Of a stretch of DNA of 64,000 bases, positions 23,401 through 32,111 are shown one piece after another. Below the pieces are notes generated by a model, which was given only the letters and a program-made list of their open reading frames with translations, was not told the DNA's origin and did not search any database. The first letter of the stretch is position 1. Each line of letters opens with the position of its first letter. The stretch spans positions 30,095,960 to 30,159,959 of the forward strand of contig NC_092563.1 in NCBI RefSeq assembly GCF_037975245.1, read 5' to 3'. The position numbers and the translations under genes were made by a program. The stretch comes from Apostichopus japonicus (Eukaryota > Echinodermata > Holothuroidea > Aspidochirotida > Stichopodidae).

Positions 23401-23925
23401 TCAAATGTAATTTCACCTTATTCATCGGCCAATAACCAATCGAGCAGCACAGTACAGTTAGATTTGCCATGTATGAAGAAAGAAAGAAAAGCAAATCCTA
23501 CAATTGAAACCAGTTTAATTAATTCCATAATTTATCTCAGTGACAAAATGGTTAGAACTGAATCAAAGTCATTAATTACTCATTACTACAACTTGATGCA
23601 AAACTAAACAGATGGTGTCTTGATTAAGTCAGTTGCAATCCTATTGTAATTTAAGGTAGGTTTGGAAGCAATTGTTGACCAAATGCAGAGTGCTGCTTTA
23701 ACCTTGTTATTATCTCGTCGCATTTTAACAAGTAACTCTCAAGTGTTTTTCTGAATTGCTGTTACAAGAATATAGGATGTTTTTCTATTACTTTATATTA
23801 TATTCTCAATGTCTGCATTATCTTTGAAATATGTTTATAAATACTTTATTTATCCTTTGCTTCCCCCTGTTTCTCTACAGCTCGAAGAAATGCGATTGCG
23901 CATACTTCTCAGCCAGGAAACCTGA
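11385..23925 (+). CDS. TINF2: TINF2 (TIN2) homologue, shelterin subunit, 10 coding exons, 919 aa
   Basis: TIN2 is the central adaptor of shelterin, linking TRF1/TRF2 to TPP1-POT1 at telomeres. Join: 11385-11460, 11760-11980, 16185-16274, 16880-17086, 19029-20794, 21071-21191, 21699-21750, 22200-22285, 22932-23027, 23881-23925; total 2760 nt, all GT-AG and in phase. Residues ~46-200 match the human TIN2 TRFH domain as I recall it: WIVKG, LTLLRLLQA, EKLELGIKLK, HGLFP and KLPTP in the same order with almost no gaps. The C-terminal DSDEEE (858-863) with following Gly/Glu matches the human DSDEEENGQGEG. Human TIN2 is 354/451 aa; the excess here is one 1766-nt exon of Ser/Glu/Arg-rich, probably disordered sequence. 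I see no exact [FY]xLxP TRF-binding motif in that exon. The ATG has an in-frame TAA 36 bases upstream. The assignment rests on remembered sequence, not an alignment run. Confidence 0.77.
11760..11980 (+). CDS. TINF2: TINF2 exon 2: TRFH domain, first half
   Basis: 221 nt, acceptor TTTTGCAG, donor GTATGG. It carries LLWIVKGSKFALF, EGLTLLRLLQAAH and WEKLELGIKLK, the stretch most similar to the TIN2 TRFH domain. Confidence 0.85.
11981..12784 (+). other. TINF2 intron 2, unique part
   Basis: A+T-rich intron sequence before the satellite; no coding or repeat signal recognised. Confidence 0.5.
12785..14572. repeat. 85-bp satellite array, about 21 copies, in TINF2 intron 2
   Basis: Unit begins ACAATATGGACAAATTACCC and contains AAGATATGTAGCAGTGTTGT and GGACCTATAGTACTTTATG. 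Variants (GAGATAAAAT or GAGATCAAAT; GCAAAG or GGAAAG) recur in a 5-unit, ~426-bp order: GTTGTTCACAGG at 13093 and 13519, TAGGAATGG at 13320 and 13746. Related single copies seem to lie near 22460-22600, 34740-34860 and 62650-62740, so the array looks amplified from a dispersed repeat. The array is non-coding; one short ORF inside is a by-product. Confidence 0.92.
14898..16153. mobile_element. TTAA-flanked TIR transposon (Kolobok/piggyBac-type target), 1256 bp
   Basis: Left end AGGAATTGTCTGGTGG, right end CCACCAGACAATCCTT, inverted with one mismatch. TTAA occurs immediately outside both ends (14894-14897, 16154-16157). No transposase. A ~270-bp segment is duplicated inside (about 15391-15620 and 15665-15890; both with GCTGGAGCTGGATA or GTTGGAGCTGGATA, TTACACAAAGACCACG and AAATTTCACCGGAAATTA). 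The TTAA target suggests Kolobok or piggyBac; which one is not decided. Confidence 0.75.
16185..16274 (+). CDS. TINF2: TINF2 exon 3: TRFH domain, helix with HGLFP
   Basis: 90 nt (30 codons), acceptor GTTAAG, donor GTAAGT. It encodes IILQQMLSGC...CLETFHGLFPAINDIP, equivalent to human VVVELILQG...LNHHFP. It lies just 31 bp after the end of a transposon (14898-16153), so that insertion closely approaches the acceptor. Confidence 0.8.
16880..17086 (+). CDS. TINF2: TINF2 exon 4: end of TRFH domain
   Basis: 207 nt (69 codons), acceptor CTTTTAG (or 3 nt later after CAG), donor GTAAAC. It contains LPFLLCQLIKQP, AKLIHTITHRVKHLIKNLK and KLPTP (191-194), the last matching the LPTP at the end of the human TRFH region. 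Confidence 0.8.
17087..17921 (+). other. TINF2 intron 4, left part
   Basis: No gene signal. The right end (17850-17921) is a short minisatellite of a TTCCAATGGGTGTTCA-like 16-17 bp unit, interrupted by the foldback element and continuing after it at 18770-18830. Confidence 0.6.
17922..18769. mobile_element. Foldback (TU-like) DNA transposon, 848 bp, 8-bp TSD
   Basis: The left arm (17922-18092) carries a 22-bp unit CATTTCGCCCAACCAGCCTG(GT), about seven copies. The right arm (18605-18769) has the inverse, about five degenerate copies. The outer ends TGGTCACTTCGCCCAAC and GTTGGGCGAAGTGACC are inverted. GTTCATTC flanks it on both sides (17914-17921, 18770-18777). The middle ~500 bp is unique, with no transposase. 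Same architecture as the element at 3371-4102, but a different repeat sequence. Confidence 0.85.
18770..19028 (+). other. TINF2 intron 4, right part, with exon-like 20-mer
   Basis: Minisatellite remainder, then 18932-18951, 20 bases identical to 19137-19156 inside exon 5. Ends with the exon 5 acceptor. Confidence 0.7.
19029..20794 (+). CDS. TINF2: TINF2 exon 5: giant Ser/Glu-rich exon
   Basis: 1766 nt, residues 199-786. The first 60 residues are still helical (KLSEEERKIYHLLEE...); the rest is low in hydrophobics, with a Glu run (SPSEEEEEEEDH), many SP sites and five tandem octapeptides at 404-443 (D/E-x-S-x type), with a sixth at 767-774. Acceptor ATCTTGCAG, donor GTGAGA, two bases carried over. 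This exon explains the protein's unusual length. Confidence 0.85.
21071..21191 (+). CDS. TINF2: TINF2 exon 6
   Basis: 121 nt, acceptor CTCTTGCAG, donor GTAAGT. It encodes DFSLDELRFIAESQSKEIAD and a basic tail ending RKSLVRS. Function unknown. The preceding intron (20795-21070) holds a ~60-bp unit repeated about four times (TATCACRTTSARCCCAACCCC-like). Confidence 0.75.
21699..21750 (+). CDS. TINF2: TINF2 exon 7
   Basis: 52 nt, acceptor TTTTACAG, donor GTGAGT; encodes DIVSNSSSEFQNAQRSH, with one base carried over. Small, and supported mainly by phase continuity between exons 6 and 8. Confidence 0.6.
22200..22285 (+). CDS. TINF2: TINF2 exon 8: DSDEEE motif
   Basis: 86 nt, acceptor CTCATTAG, donor GTAAGC. 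It encodes PDESYGTEETVPDSDEEEGG, matching the acidic DSDEEE segment near the C-terminus of human long-isoform TIN2. It is the second independent line of evidence for the TIN2 identity. Confidence 0.75.
22932..23027 (+). CDS. TINF2: TINF2 exon 9
   Basis: 96 nt, acceptor ATACACAG, donor GTAATT. In the phase set by exon 8 it reads SHHRFPSLVQYLNIHEASST ... SVVLEKLK, open throughout. Using the next CAG 11 nt later would hit a stop, which favours this acceptor. Confidence 0.6.
23881..23925 (+). CDS. TINF2: TINF2 exon 10 with stop codon
   Basis: Acceptor TTCTCTACAG. In phase it reads LEEMRLRILLSQET then TGA (23923-23925), continuing the helix begun at the end of exon 9. Another frame of the same exon is open to about 24120 (RRNAIAHTSQPGN...), but it does not fit the phase left by exon 9; it is the main alternative. 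Confidence 0.55.
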   Translation, partial: LEEMRLRILLSQET

Positions 23926-25480
23926 TGAAGCGTCTGAAGAATGTGTTTGCTGGGAATACAGACAACAATTCTAGCTTAGGTTTCATTTATGATACCTTGC
24001 AGTTCCTACAGGCGGTGCATAAGATGCTGTATGAATATGAAGCGTATGATATAGTAAGGTACTCAATTTTGCCATACCCACACCCCCTCCCCCCCCCCCC
24101 CGACTTCGCCTTTAGAGCATAATTTGCCCACTTTTCTAAAATGTTTTTGTTGAATTGAGACTGGGGCCATTTACAGAGCTGGGGAAATATGGGATAAAAA
24201 TAATGCATTTTCAAGAACTTCAGAAACACTTGAAAGAGACACAAACCCTACCCAAATTGTAGGCTACAAAGATCGAACAACTCCACAAAACAGCTAAGAA
24301 AAATCTTATTTGGAAGATAATGGTTTGTAAATCTTATCTGAAATCTGTCATTTTGTAAATCTGTGATGTCATAGTAACCCTTGTGTGAGGTCCTGGCCGA
24401 AGTCAACAAATGATCCAACTTCAATATAAGTTTTACATTGTTTGTCACAAGAAAATTCTTCTTGACCACATTGATTTAATTATTCTCATAGAAATGAGTG
24501 AACTTTATCAAATAACGAGACTGTTTTTTTAATGTATGCATTAAATTTTCTTATTGAAATGTAGCATCTTAAAACCATGGTGTCTTTTATAAAATTGTAT
24601 TTTTGATTGTACTATATATTTGAAGTGTCCTTTTTCGACCATATTTTTGTAAATACATCTTTCCATATTGTCTTGTAATGGTATGGAGTTTTACTTTGTT
24701 TATAAAATCTTTCTTAAAGCCCCTTGATCTATCTATCCCAGAGATATTCCAGAGAGTTTCTGGCAACTTCTGGGAGGTTCGTTCAATTTCCAATTGTGTC
24801 ACACATTATTATAGAGAACATGTTAAGAAAATCATTTTGAATCATGATCTAAAATTACCCCTCACATAAAAACAAGATTTTTTGTGTCACATGTCCTTTG
24901 TTTTGTACTTTGGATATTAGGCGCTGTATAAGTTATTTGATTGATTGACATGTCCTTTTCTTGATGCTACTCTTTTTTACTTATGGGATTGGTTTATTGG
25001 AGCAATCTGATCTTTAACGATAATATTTTGTCGATGGTGTTATTTTTAATTCCACCAAGCTACAGGTCTAGTTTTTTGCATCCATGAGTGACTCTGGCCA
25101 TATCTAACTTGACATTGCACAAATCAGAAGGTCTCGTAATCATAAAGTAACAGTTAATGTTTTATATTTTTACTCTGTGGTTCCATATTTGCTCAGAAAA
25201 GAAGAGAATTAATCAATAGCAAATCCACATGGATTTTTTAAAAATCTTTTTCTTAGACTTTCTCTTGAAGCAGTCATTTCTAGGCTCCAGTAGTCTAATT
25301 TTCAATCGGCCACCAAAATCAAGGTCTGTAACCTCGAGCTGATGCGACTGGGACTTTCACCCTCGTAACATTACAATATGTAACGAATAATAAATGTGCA
25401 ATGTTTGTTTTTGACTTATTGGAAATATGCTCAATTTTTATAATGAATTTCTGTGCGGTACAATTTGAATAAAAATATTG
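23926..25480 (+). other. Probable TINF2 3' UTR and 3' flank
   Basis: No coding signal after the TGA. AATAAA hexamers at 25389-25394 and 25468-25473 are candidate poly(A) signals; nearer canonical ones were not seen. A 12-base C run lies near 24089-24100. Confidence 0.35.
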
Positions 25481-26524
25481 CTAACTAATTATATGTTTGC
25501 AGTTTTCATAATTTGTATCACTATGTGCTCTTGGGTTTCTTTTCTTGATTTTTCTCTCTCTTTATCATGTTTTAAGCCGCAGGGTAGCTGTATGCTATTC
25601 GTATGTACAGGTAAAATACCACAAATGTATAGTTTAATTGACTTGCACCACTCAAGAAAAGTAAATTTTTAACCATAAAGTTAACCCAAGTTGTGAGAGG
25701 TCTTTCTTCTACGTCTTCAAACCAGGTGTTCCCATTTCGTCACGTTTTCCAAACCTACCAATTGTTTACTCAAAGGAATATCATAATTAATGACACCGAG
25801 ACAATCATCTACAGTTTAAAAAAAATGAAACTTAATAATCAAATTCAAGTAATAAACTTTAATTAGCACCAAAAATGGGCAATTAGAGCTCGCAATAAAA
25901 AACAATGATAACATTGAATAAGAGCAGAATACGTAAAAGATATGATAAAAGGATGAAATGAACAAAAGATTACATTTATTACGTTTATTTGAGATTAAAC
26001 TAGTAATACTTATTAACTTACTAAATTTAATAGTTATGAAAATAAATAATTGCATTGAGGCAAATAATTACCAAATTCACCACAAATTTGATTCATTTAT
26101 TTGTTTTTATGAAATGTTCTCTGGTTCTTTTCTTTGATAATCATGTTAAACTCTGCATGTTTATGATTTCTAGCAGCCCCATCCACCAGCTGTTCATTAT
26201 TAATGTAATTAAGTGGTAACTGAACCCAAATACATAATGTATCCACATCTTTGCCACCAAGACTCCTTGATTTTATTCATACCACTAACATGCACACAAC
26301 AGATATGTTCCTATTACCATAAACTGAATATACCCTCAATCTTATATATCTTAAAGAAGTTTACGTATCCCAAGAAATAAGTCTACAGACATGAGTGGAT
26401 TTGAGTATGCGAATCTGTCCATGGGCTTCACAATTCATTTGTTTCGACGGCTATCCACCGTCAATCTATCCAAAGGTTTATAATTTGAATTTGAAGCCAA
26501 AAAATGTTGCAACATTTGCGTAAG
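25481..26524. other. Intergenic, nothing recognised
   Basis: A+T-rich spacer. The last ~40 bases (GCAACATTTGCGTA) are the left flank of a composite insertion; a related uninterrupted copy lies near 29700-29730. Confidence 0.5.
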
Positions 26525-26576
26525 CAGGCGCGTATCCAGGGGGGGGCGTTGGGGGCGCACGCCCCCCGGGTAAGTT

Positions 26577-26684
26577 AAAGAGAGGAGAAAAAAAGAGAAG
26601 AAAAAAGGGAAAAGGAGGGGGAAAAAAGAAAAGGAGGAGAGGAAGGAAGGGAAAAGAAAAGAAGAAAGAGAGAAAAGGAGGGAG
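26577..26684. repeat. 108-base uninterrupted homopurine tract
   Basis: Only A and G from 26577 to 26684 on the plus strand, G runs up to 5, A runs up to 7. Parts are mirror-like, so triplex (H-DNA) formation is possible. The long minus-strand ORF here is Phe/Ser/Leu-rich low complexity and is not a gene. Confidence 0.9.
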
Positions 26685-26932
26685 TAGAAGATAAACGCCA
26701 AGACCTCGGGAAGAGAAAGAGGAACAGTCATAATTACAGCGCTGATCCCTATTATATACACAGGGTAGCCAGTGACAGATCGAGGATTACGGAGGGGACG
26801 TGCGCCTCACCCTACCCCTTACACCGACAACTCCATTTTTTACGTTTCCATTTTGACTCTCTCACTAATGTATCTATATATATACTATATATGGTCTATC
26901 ATAACGCGTGTGTGTGTATGGACGCCTTAAAC

Positions 26933-27309
26933 CAGGGTTGTCCAACCTACGGGCCACAACCCGGCCCGCCGCAGGGTTGCGTCCGGCCCGCCAGAGATGC
27001 TCTACGGTGCGAAATTTTAGTGAGCAGATTTATTGATAACAATTTGAAGCTATATAATCAATCTTTCGAACCTTCTGGGTCCAACAAACTGCATACAGGT
27101 CAGTTTGTGTGACACTCTCAGCGGAGGGGGCGGCTGGACTTTATTCATCTGTTTTAACAGGAAGGAAAATAAATCAGTGCGCTCCGCGCGCAGTGCTCAC
27201 ATTTTGTTGCCTTGGGCTTCGGGCAAAAAATCGAGCCTAGGGTTCATGCGGCCCCCTCCTTCATCATAATCATTCCATGTGGCCCTCTGCAAAAGGTTGG
27301 ACAACCCTG
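26933..27309. mobile_element. Non-autonomous hAT element, 377 bp, 8-bp TSD
   Basis: Ends CAGGGTTGTCCAACC and GGTTGGACAACCCTG are perfect 15-bp inverted repeats. The flanking direct repeat is CCTTAAAC (26925-26932, 27310-27317). The CAGGG...CCCTG ends and 8-bp duplication are diagnostic of hAT (Charlie-like) transposons. No ORF. Confidence 0.92.
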
Positions 27310-28252
27310 CCTTAAACAATTGTGCTATGGAACCAACTTTGGCTGGTCTTGAACTCGACCGAGTCGTCGGGGAACATGACGCATTTCGGGAAGGGGCGAC
27401 CGCCCCCCCCCCCCCCGAGCAAACTTTCTTTATGATATCGCTAGTAATTTCAAAATAGACAATGCTTAGATGCAACTTACAAGGCCTGGGAAGTGTCATT
27501 TCCAGCGATCTGGGAGGCATTTTCGGCCAAAATTTTCTTGTACGCTTCGCGCCTACTTATGGTGGCGCTACGCTTAGATAGTTTGCCTCCCTTGGCAAAT
27601 TACTCGCTACACGCCTGTTCGAATTTGTAAAGCAAAGAGAAGATATCACATCATATCAGTGAGCATGAAAATGCATGTTCCAGGATGAACAGCCTCAAAA
27701 CTGTCTATGTGTGTAGTCAAAGGCGTAGGAGCCCAATTGGATTTGGGGGCTGTAACGACTTGCCCGAAAAATATAACCAAAATTTTTCGCGCGCATTCAA
27801 CATTTGAATTTTGTGCAACATTATGGGTATGTTTTGAAGTGATTTTATTCACGAGAAATGTGAATTTTCAAATTCGCAACAAATAATGGGCTTAAAACCT
27901 TGAAAAGTGGGGCTTTCGGATATTGTGGGCCGTGACGTAGAATCACCTACAAAAGCAATGATCCACAGGACATGCAATGAGGTCGAACATGATGTGTGAC
28001 TGGTGACAATCTTCAAAAAGGTTATGGATGGAAGAAAAAAACTATTGGGAAATACTTGGTTCTCAGGTAAAAGTCTACATCTGGTTGGTCATTTTCAAGC
28101 CCGAGAAGTGCCATTTCCGGTGATCTGGGGGGTATCAAAACCAGAAATTTTCTTGTACGCTCCGCGCCAACCGATGGTGGCGCTCCGCTTAGATAGTAAT
28201 TCGCGACCCCCAGGTTAGAAAATCCTGGTTACGCCCCTGGTAAGAGTTCTTG

Positions 28253-29900
28253 TTTTATAAGATTAAAATCCTTGAAGACTGGAATCAAACCACAGCAGAC
28301 CTTACACTGAAGCCTCAACTTTTTGTTCGAAGTCGAAATATTCTCAGCAGAACTTTAGGTGGTTTTACAGTTCAACACGGTGATCACAAAACTAGCTCTT
28401 CCCGCTCAAAATAAATAAGAACGGTCGATATTCTCTTCATTATGTACAAGGGCGGCGGAAGCACTTTTAATCTGGGGGGCACCGACATCAAAGGGCACTT
28501 TGCAGAAATTCTATTGGACTGATGCAGCCTTATATTTAGTACCCTTTATAACTCTTATTGTATTATCTTATTTGCGTATACACATCACTCCATCAACGCC
28601 CCCCCCCCCCAAGGAAAAATGCATACTAGCACTGCAATATCCAATGTGCAAATTGGGAAACAAGGAACAAGTTTTCTTTTGAGACAAAATGAGGTGACAT
28701 CATGCTTGTTGCTAATGTAGGAATCTTCTGAATTAGAGTTTATTTCTTGTTAATATCTGAACAATTTTTTTCATTCGAAATAGCTTTGAGTTTGACCCAC
28801 AGGCGTAACCAGGATTTGCAAAGTTATATGCACGACTATCTGAGCGGAGCGCCACCATCGGTTGGCGCGGAGCGTACAAGAAAATTTTTGGTTTTACAAA
28901 CCCCTCAGATGGCCGGAAACGGCCCTTCTCGAGTGTTCATTCTGGTCCCCTCGCCTCTTGCTAACTTGAGACACCTCAATTTTTATGTAGAAAAAGGGCA
29001 CATTTTTAACCTGAGGAAAAGTGGGGGGCACGTGCCCCCTGTGCCCCCCGGTTCCGCCGCCCTTGATTATGTACAATCGACAGGGTTGTATTCTGGTCCA
29101 AAAATCTTCAAAGTTGTAGTATAGTGTACAGTTTCCCAAGACTGAGTCCAGTGCAGCCTGAAATCAAGACCTCCCCCTATTCCTATACCACATATGGAAT
29201 CAGCTACAGTCCAGCTGGGCTATCCAATTTCACAATGTGAACCTGTTTCGTTCGCGTTAAAGAGGTGCAACAGCAAGCACACTGGAAGCAGATAGGGGTG
29301 ATATTGCACATGACACTCCCAAATAAGAGGGCAGCATACATATTCTCCCACAATACAAGATCCGGAACCAAGCATTGGCCAGCTGCAAGGCAACAGAAAT
29401 ATAGATCCATTTGTATTTTCAGGGTGAGTAGTATTGCGGTAAAACTAATCAACGCTACACAGAGTAAACGTTGGAATGAGTGTTACTGCGCCTGTGCATG
29501 TAATAATTCCGGTGTAGGTCACATGGTGCAAACAGAATTATCATAAATATACATGATATGAAGAATTCATACACGGCTAGTCTGCGTAATACTTGGTTAA
29601 GAACATTTCGGTCTTACCAGAAAACATTGAAGTCCAGAATGATTCGTTGGATGGCAGAGGAGAAGATCCTGTCATTTGATGACACGAGTTGGAATCCCAA
29701 CAATTTGGCAACATTTGCGTAGGTGTTATTGTTTTATAAGAAGAAAATCATTAAAGACTAGAATCAAACCATAGCAGACCTTAGACTAAACCCTCAACTT
29801 TTTGTTCGAAGTCGAAATATTTCTCAACAGAACTTTAGGTGATTTACAGTTCAACACGGTGATCACATGTTAGACAAGGCTTTTCCCTTCAAAGTCGATG
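28253..29900. repeat. Direct duplication flanking a transposon cluster
   Basis: About 160 bp at 28253-28410 recurs at 29732-29880 (shared GAATCAAACCA, CTCAACTTTTTGTTCGAAGT, AGAACTTTAGGTG, TTCAACACGGTGATCACA). With the shared GCAACATTTGCGTA to the left of each, this is a segmental duplication of a longer piece whose first copy was later split by the composite insertion at 26525-28239. Confidence 0.75.
28447..29065. mobile_element. hAT-like TIR element, 619 bp, 8-bp TSD
   Basis: Left end CAAGGGCGGCGGAA, right end TTCCGCCGCCCTTG, perfect 14-bp inverted repeats; ATTATGTA flanks on both sides (28439-28446, 29066-29073). The interior has GGGGGGCAC-type G/C blocks near both ends and, at 28800-28950, an inserted or shared module beginning GGCGTAACCAGGATTTGC with the inverted CTTGTACGC block. 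Confidence 0.8.
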
Positions 29901-30650
29901 AAGTACTCCCAATTGTAGCGCGATGCGATCATGGAACTATGCTTTTATACATGGCAGTGTATACATTTCACCTTTAGATGTAAACATCTATATAAGAAAT
30001 TAAAACTAAACGTAATAACGTCGTAACAACAACTATATTGATGAACCGTGCGAAAGAAGAAGAAGACAAAGTCAGCAATGACACGTTGTGGATTTTATCT
30101 TTAATAGGTGTATTTGTTTTTCCCACCCCCACCCACCCCACCCCCCCCAAAAAAAAAACGAGATGGCATATTTTCTGCACAATTTACAGGACTAAAGATC
30201 AAAACAGAATAAAAATGCTGTTATTAGGTTACCTTAGCGGTTCCAGTTTTTGACAAACTGTTCCATAAAAAATTAATATGTAGGATTGTTGCAGTTTCAT
30301 GATATACACCACTGCCTCAACTGATGTTTGTTATAAACGGCTGATTTTTAGTCTAGCGCCCTCTATTAAGGGCAGCACTTTTTCTGTACATGTAAATTCC
30401 AACGTATTTGTTTAGCACTTCATTCGCAAGCTTGTGCTTCTGAAGGAAGTGGGAAGGAGAAGGACGGATAACTGTCTCAACCCTCCCCATCGGTCTTCTC
30501 TACCCTTCCAACTCCCAAAAAAATGAAAAATCCAAATATTGGCTGCTTATATGTTTACTACCCAATAGATAAATACAGCAAATGGAGCATGTTACGTAGA
30601 AAAACACATCGCTCCATTGACATCGACACACTAAACCCGCCAGTCCAACT
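29074..30650. other. Intergenic spacer
   Basis: No gene recognised. Contains the second copy of the duplication (29732-29900) and a C/A-rich stretch at 30121-30160. Confidence 0.5.
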
Positions 30651-30659
30651 GAAAATGTT

Positions 30660-30893
30660 ATTTATGCACACACCGGGTTCGAATCCCGGTGAAGGCTGGA
30701 AGTTTTCCGTTATTCTGGATTTTCCAATTCACTACGAATTCCGTTATATAAATTCATATATATATATATATATAATTGAAATCGTAATGAGTTGGAAAAT
30801 CCAGAACAGTGAAAAACTTCCAGCCTCCACCGGGATTCGAACCCGGGCCTCCCGCTTTATATGCGGACACCCTAACCACTAGGCTATGGACGC
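30660..30893. repeat. Two tRNA-derived SINEs, tail to tail around (TA)n
   Basis: The minus-strand copy (30893 to ~30773) starts with a tRNA-like head (A-box TAGCCTAGTGGTTAGG, B-box GGGTTCGAATCCC), followed by TGGAAGTTTTTCACTGTTCT and GGATTTTCCAACTCATTACG, ending in TA repeats. The plus-strand copy (~30660-30756) has the same body but only the B-box half of the head. The shared tail is TATATA at 30757-30773. Confidence 0.85.
30823..30893 (-). pseudogene. tRNA-like SINE head (not a functional tRNA)
   Basis: 71 nt with a 7-bp acceptor stem (one G-G mismatch), a TCCGC/GCGGG anticodon stem and a TTCGAAT T-loop. The anticodon loop ATATAAA would give an unusual ATA anticodon. It runs directly into the SINE body, so I treat it as a pol III promoter relic. 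Confidence 0.75.
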
Positions 30894-31099
30894 TAATTGT
30901 TTGTCCAGAGGTTCCAAACATATTTCCGCTATGCGCGCTTGTCACCTGTATCGAACAATACTAGCTCTGTTTGGTGACGTATTTGCCTTGCTCTAGAGAT
31001 CAAACATAATGCTAACCAACTCGAATCATTTGTGATTCCTAAAGCCAGATCTCGAAAGAGATACTTTGAAGAGACTTTTGTTAATGAAATGGAGGTAAA

Positions 31100-31196
31100 C
31101 GACAAAGGCAAATGAATATATATATATATATAAATATATATATATATAATTGAAATCGTAATGAGTTGGAAAATCGAGAACGGTGAGGAAAAAAAG

Positions 31197-31232
<36 letters not shown>
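31100..31232. repeat. (TA)n microsatellite with third SINE fragment
   Basis: TA repeats at about 31115-31148 and 31199-31231 enclose 31149-31190, a 5'-truncated piece of the same SINE body (TTGAAATCGTAATGAGTTGG). Confidence 0.8.
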
Positions 31233-31234
<2 letters not shown>

Positions 31235-31689
31235 AGCATTTGAGTGCTGTATAAGCTTAGGTCTCGCATACACCTAGCTACTGTATATAGTATATACCTA
31301 GTAATATAGGAGCCATAATGTAACATAAGTTAAGCTATGTTCGTAGGTGTTTTTACAGACGTTTAACTTTTAATTGTTTATGACATTACAGTAGGCCTAG
31401 CTGCTTATTTATGATTCTGCGACATTTTTTACTTTGTTCAACACATACTTTTGGTGGAAAAAGTTTAAATTTCATACTGCAAAGAAACATGACTTTCCAG
31501 TGTGCAATTACGTAGCACCACATATATATCTGCATAACTGCCTAATCTTTGTTCATAGAAAGGTTTGATTTTAAAGATCTGTAATTTGAAGACTTGAACA
31601 ACAATCATAGGCCTACTGGCGAGTGAAATTTGGCGAGTAGACTTTTAGACACGGTCGCCAAATAGCGAGTACTTTAAAAAATATTTGTA

Positions 31690-31935
31690 GAGGCCTGAAA
31701 ACCTTCAAAACATGATTTCTCATGGTAGAAATCATGGATACTTTTCATACATGGTATATGGATTTGCCATATTGAGTACAAGAATCCTTTGTCTTGTGAG
31801 GTCAAATCTCCTATAGGTCACCAGAGGTCAAACTCTGAAAAACCTTTTACAAGATATCTAACGATGGAAATCGTGGATACCTCTAATACTTGGTGTGTGG
31901 ATTCATAACATTGAGAACAATACCCCTATTGTTTT
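31690..31935. repeat. Two-copy tandem of a ~120-bp unit
   Basis: GAAATCATGGATACTTTTCATAC ... GGATTTGCCATATTGAGTAC and GAAATCGTGGATACCTCTAATAC ... GGATTCATAACATTGAGAAC, each followed by (C)CTATTGTTTTT- or GAGGTCAAA-type sequence. Such units are commonly tandem in marine invertebrate genomes; here only two survive. Confidence 0.6.
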
Positions 31936-32111
31936 TGGTGGAGGTGTGTATAGCCACATACAGTAGACTGACCTGTGTTTATCATGCCATAGTGTTATTG
32001 TAACAACTAAATCTGGTTATACTAACAAGCAGAAGACTAGTGCATTGAAGTCATCGAAACCTCAATGCATATTGCATTCTGGTTGTCTTGCTCGTTTGGC
32101 TTCCGCAAATG

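Larger units (their letters stand above)
21192..23880 (+). other. TINF2 introns 6-9
   Basis: Introns 21192-21698, 21751-22199, 22286-22931 and 23028-23880. A monomer related to the 85-bp satellite lies near 22460-22600. A ~65-bp unit is duplicated at about 23225-23350 (GTGCTACAGTA-rich). No further exons recognised. Confidence 0.5.
26525..28239. mobile_element. Composite hAT-like insertion, about 1.7 kb, with nested elements
   Basis: Left end CAGGCGCGTATCCAGG, right end CCTGGTTACGCCCCTG, same family ends as the 5496-6790 element. GTAAG adjoins both sides. A paralogous copy at 29700-29900 reads through the insertion point (GCGTAGGTGTTATTG), an empty site. Inside: a 108-base purine tract, a 377-bp hAT element, a second family end near 27600 (TAGCGAGTAATTTGCC-like inverted), and two copies of the CTTGTACGCTYCGCGCC block at about 27536 and 28151. 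It probably represents two related elements, one inside or beside the other. Confidence 0.6.

Noticed and set aside
23925-24120. Alternative frame of TINF2 exon 10 (RRNAIAHTSQPGN ... YEYEAYDIV)
   Set aside because: It looks protein-like, but the phase from exon 9 leads to a stop at 23923. Kept only as an alternative if exon 9 is wrong.
26435-26761. Minus-strand Ser/Phe/Leu-rich ORF resembling a membrane protein
   Set aside because: It is the translation of the homopurine tract.
28253-29900. Direct repeats as LTRs of a retrotransposon
   Set aside because: No TG...CA ends, no primer-binding site, no gag/pol; better explained as a host segmental duplication.
30823-30893. Functional tRNA gene
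   Set aside because: Mismatched acceptor stem, unlikely ATA anticodon and direct continuation into a repeated SINE body.
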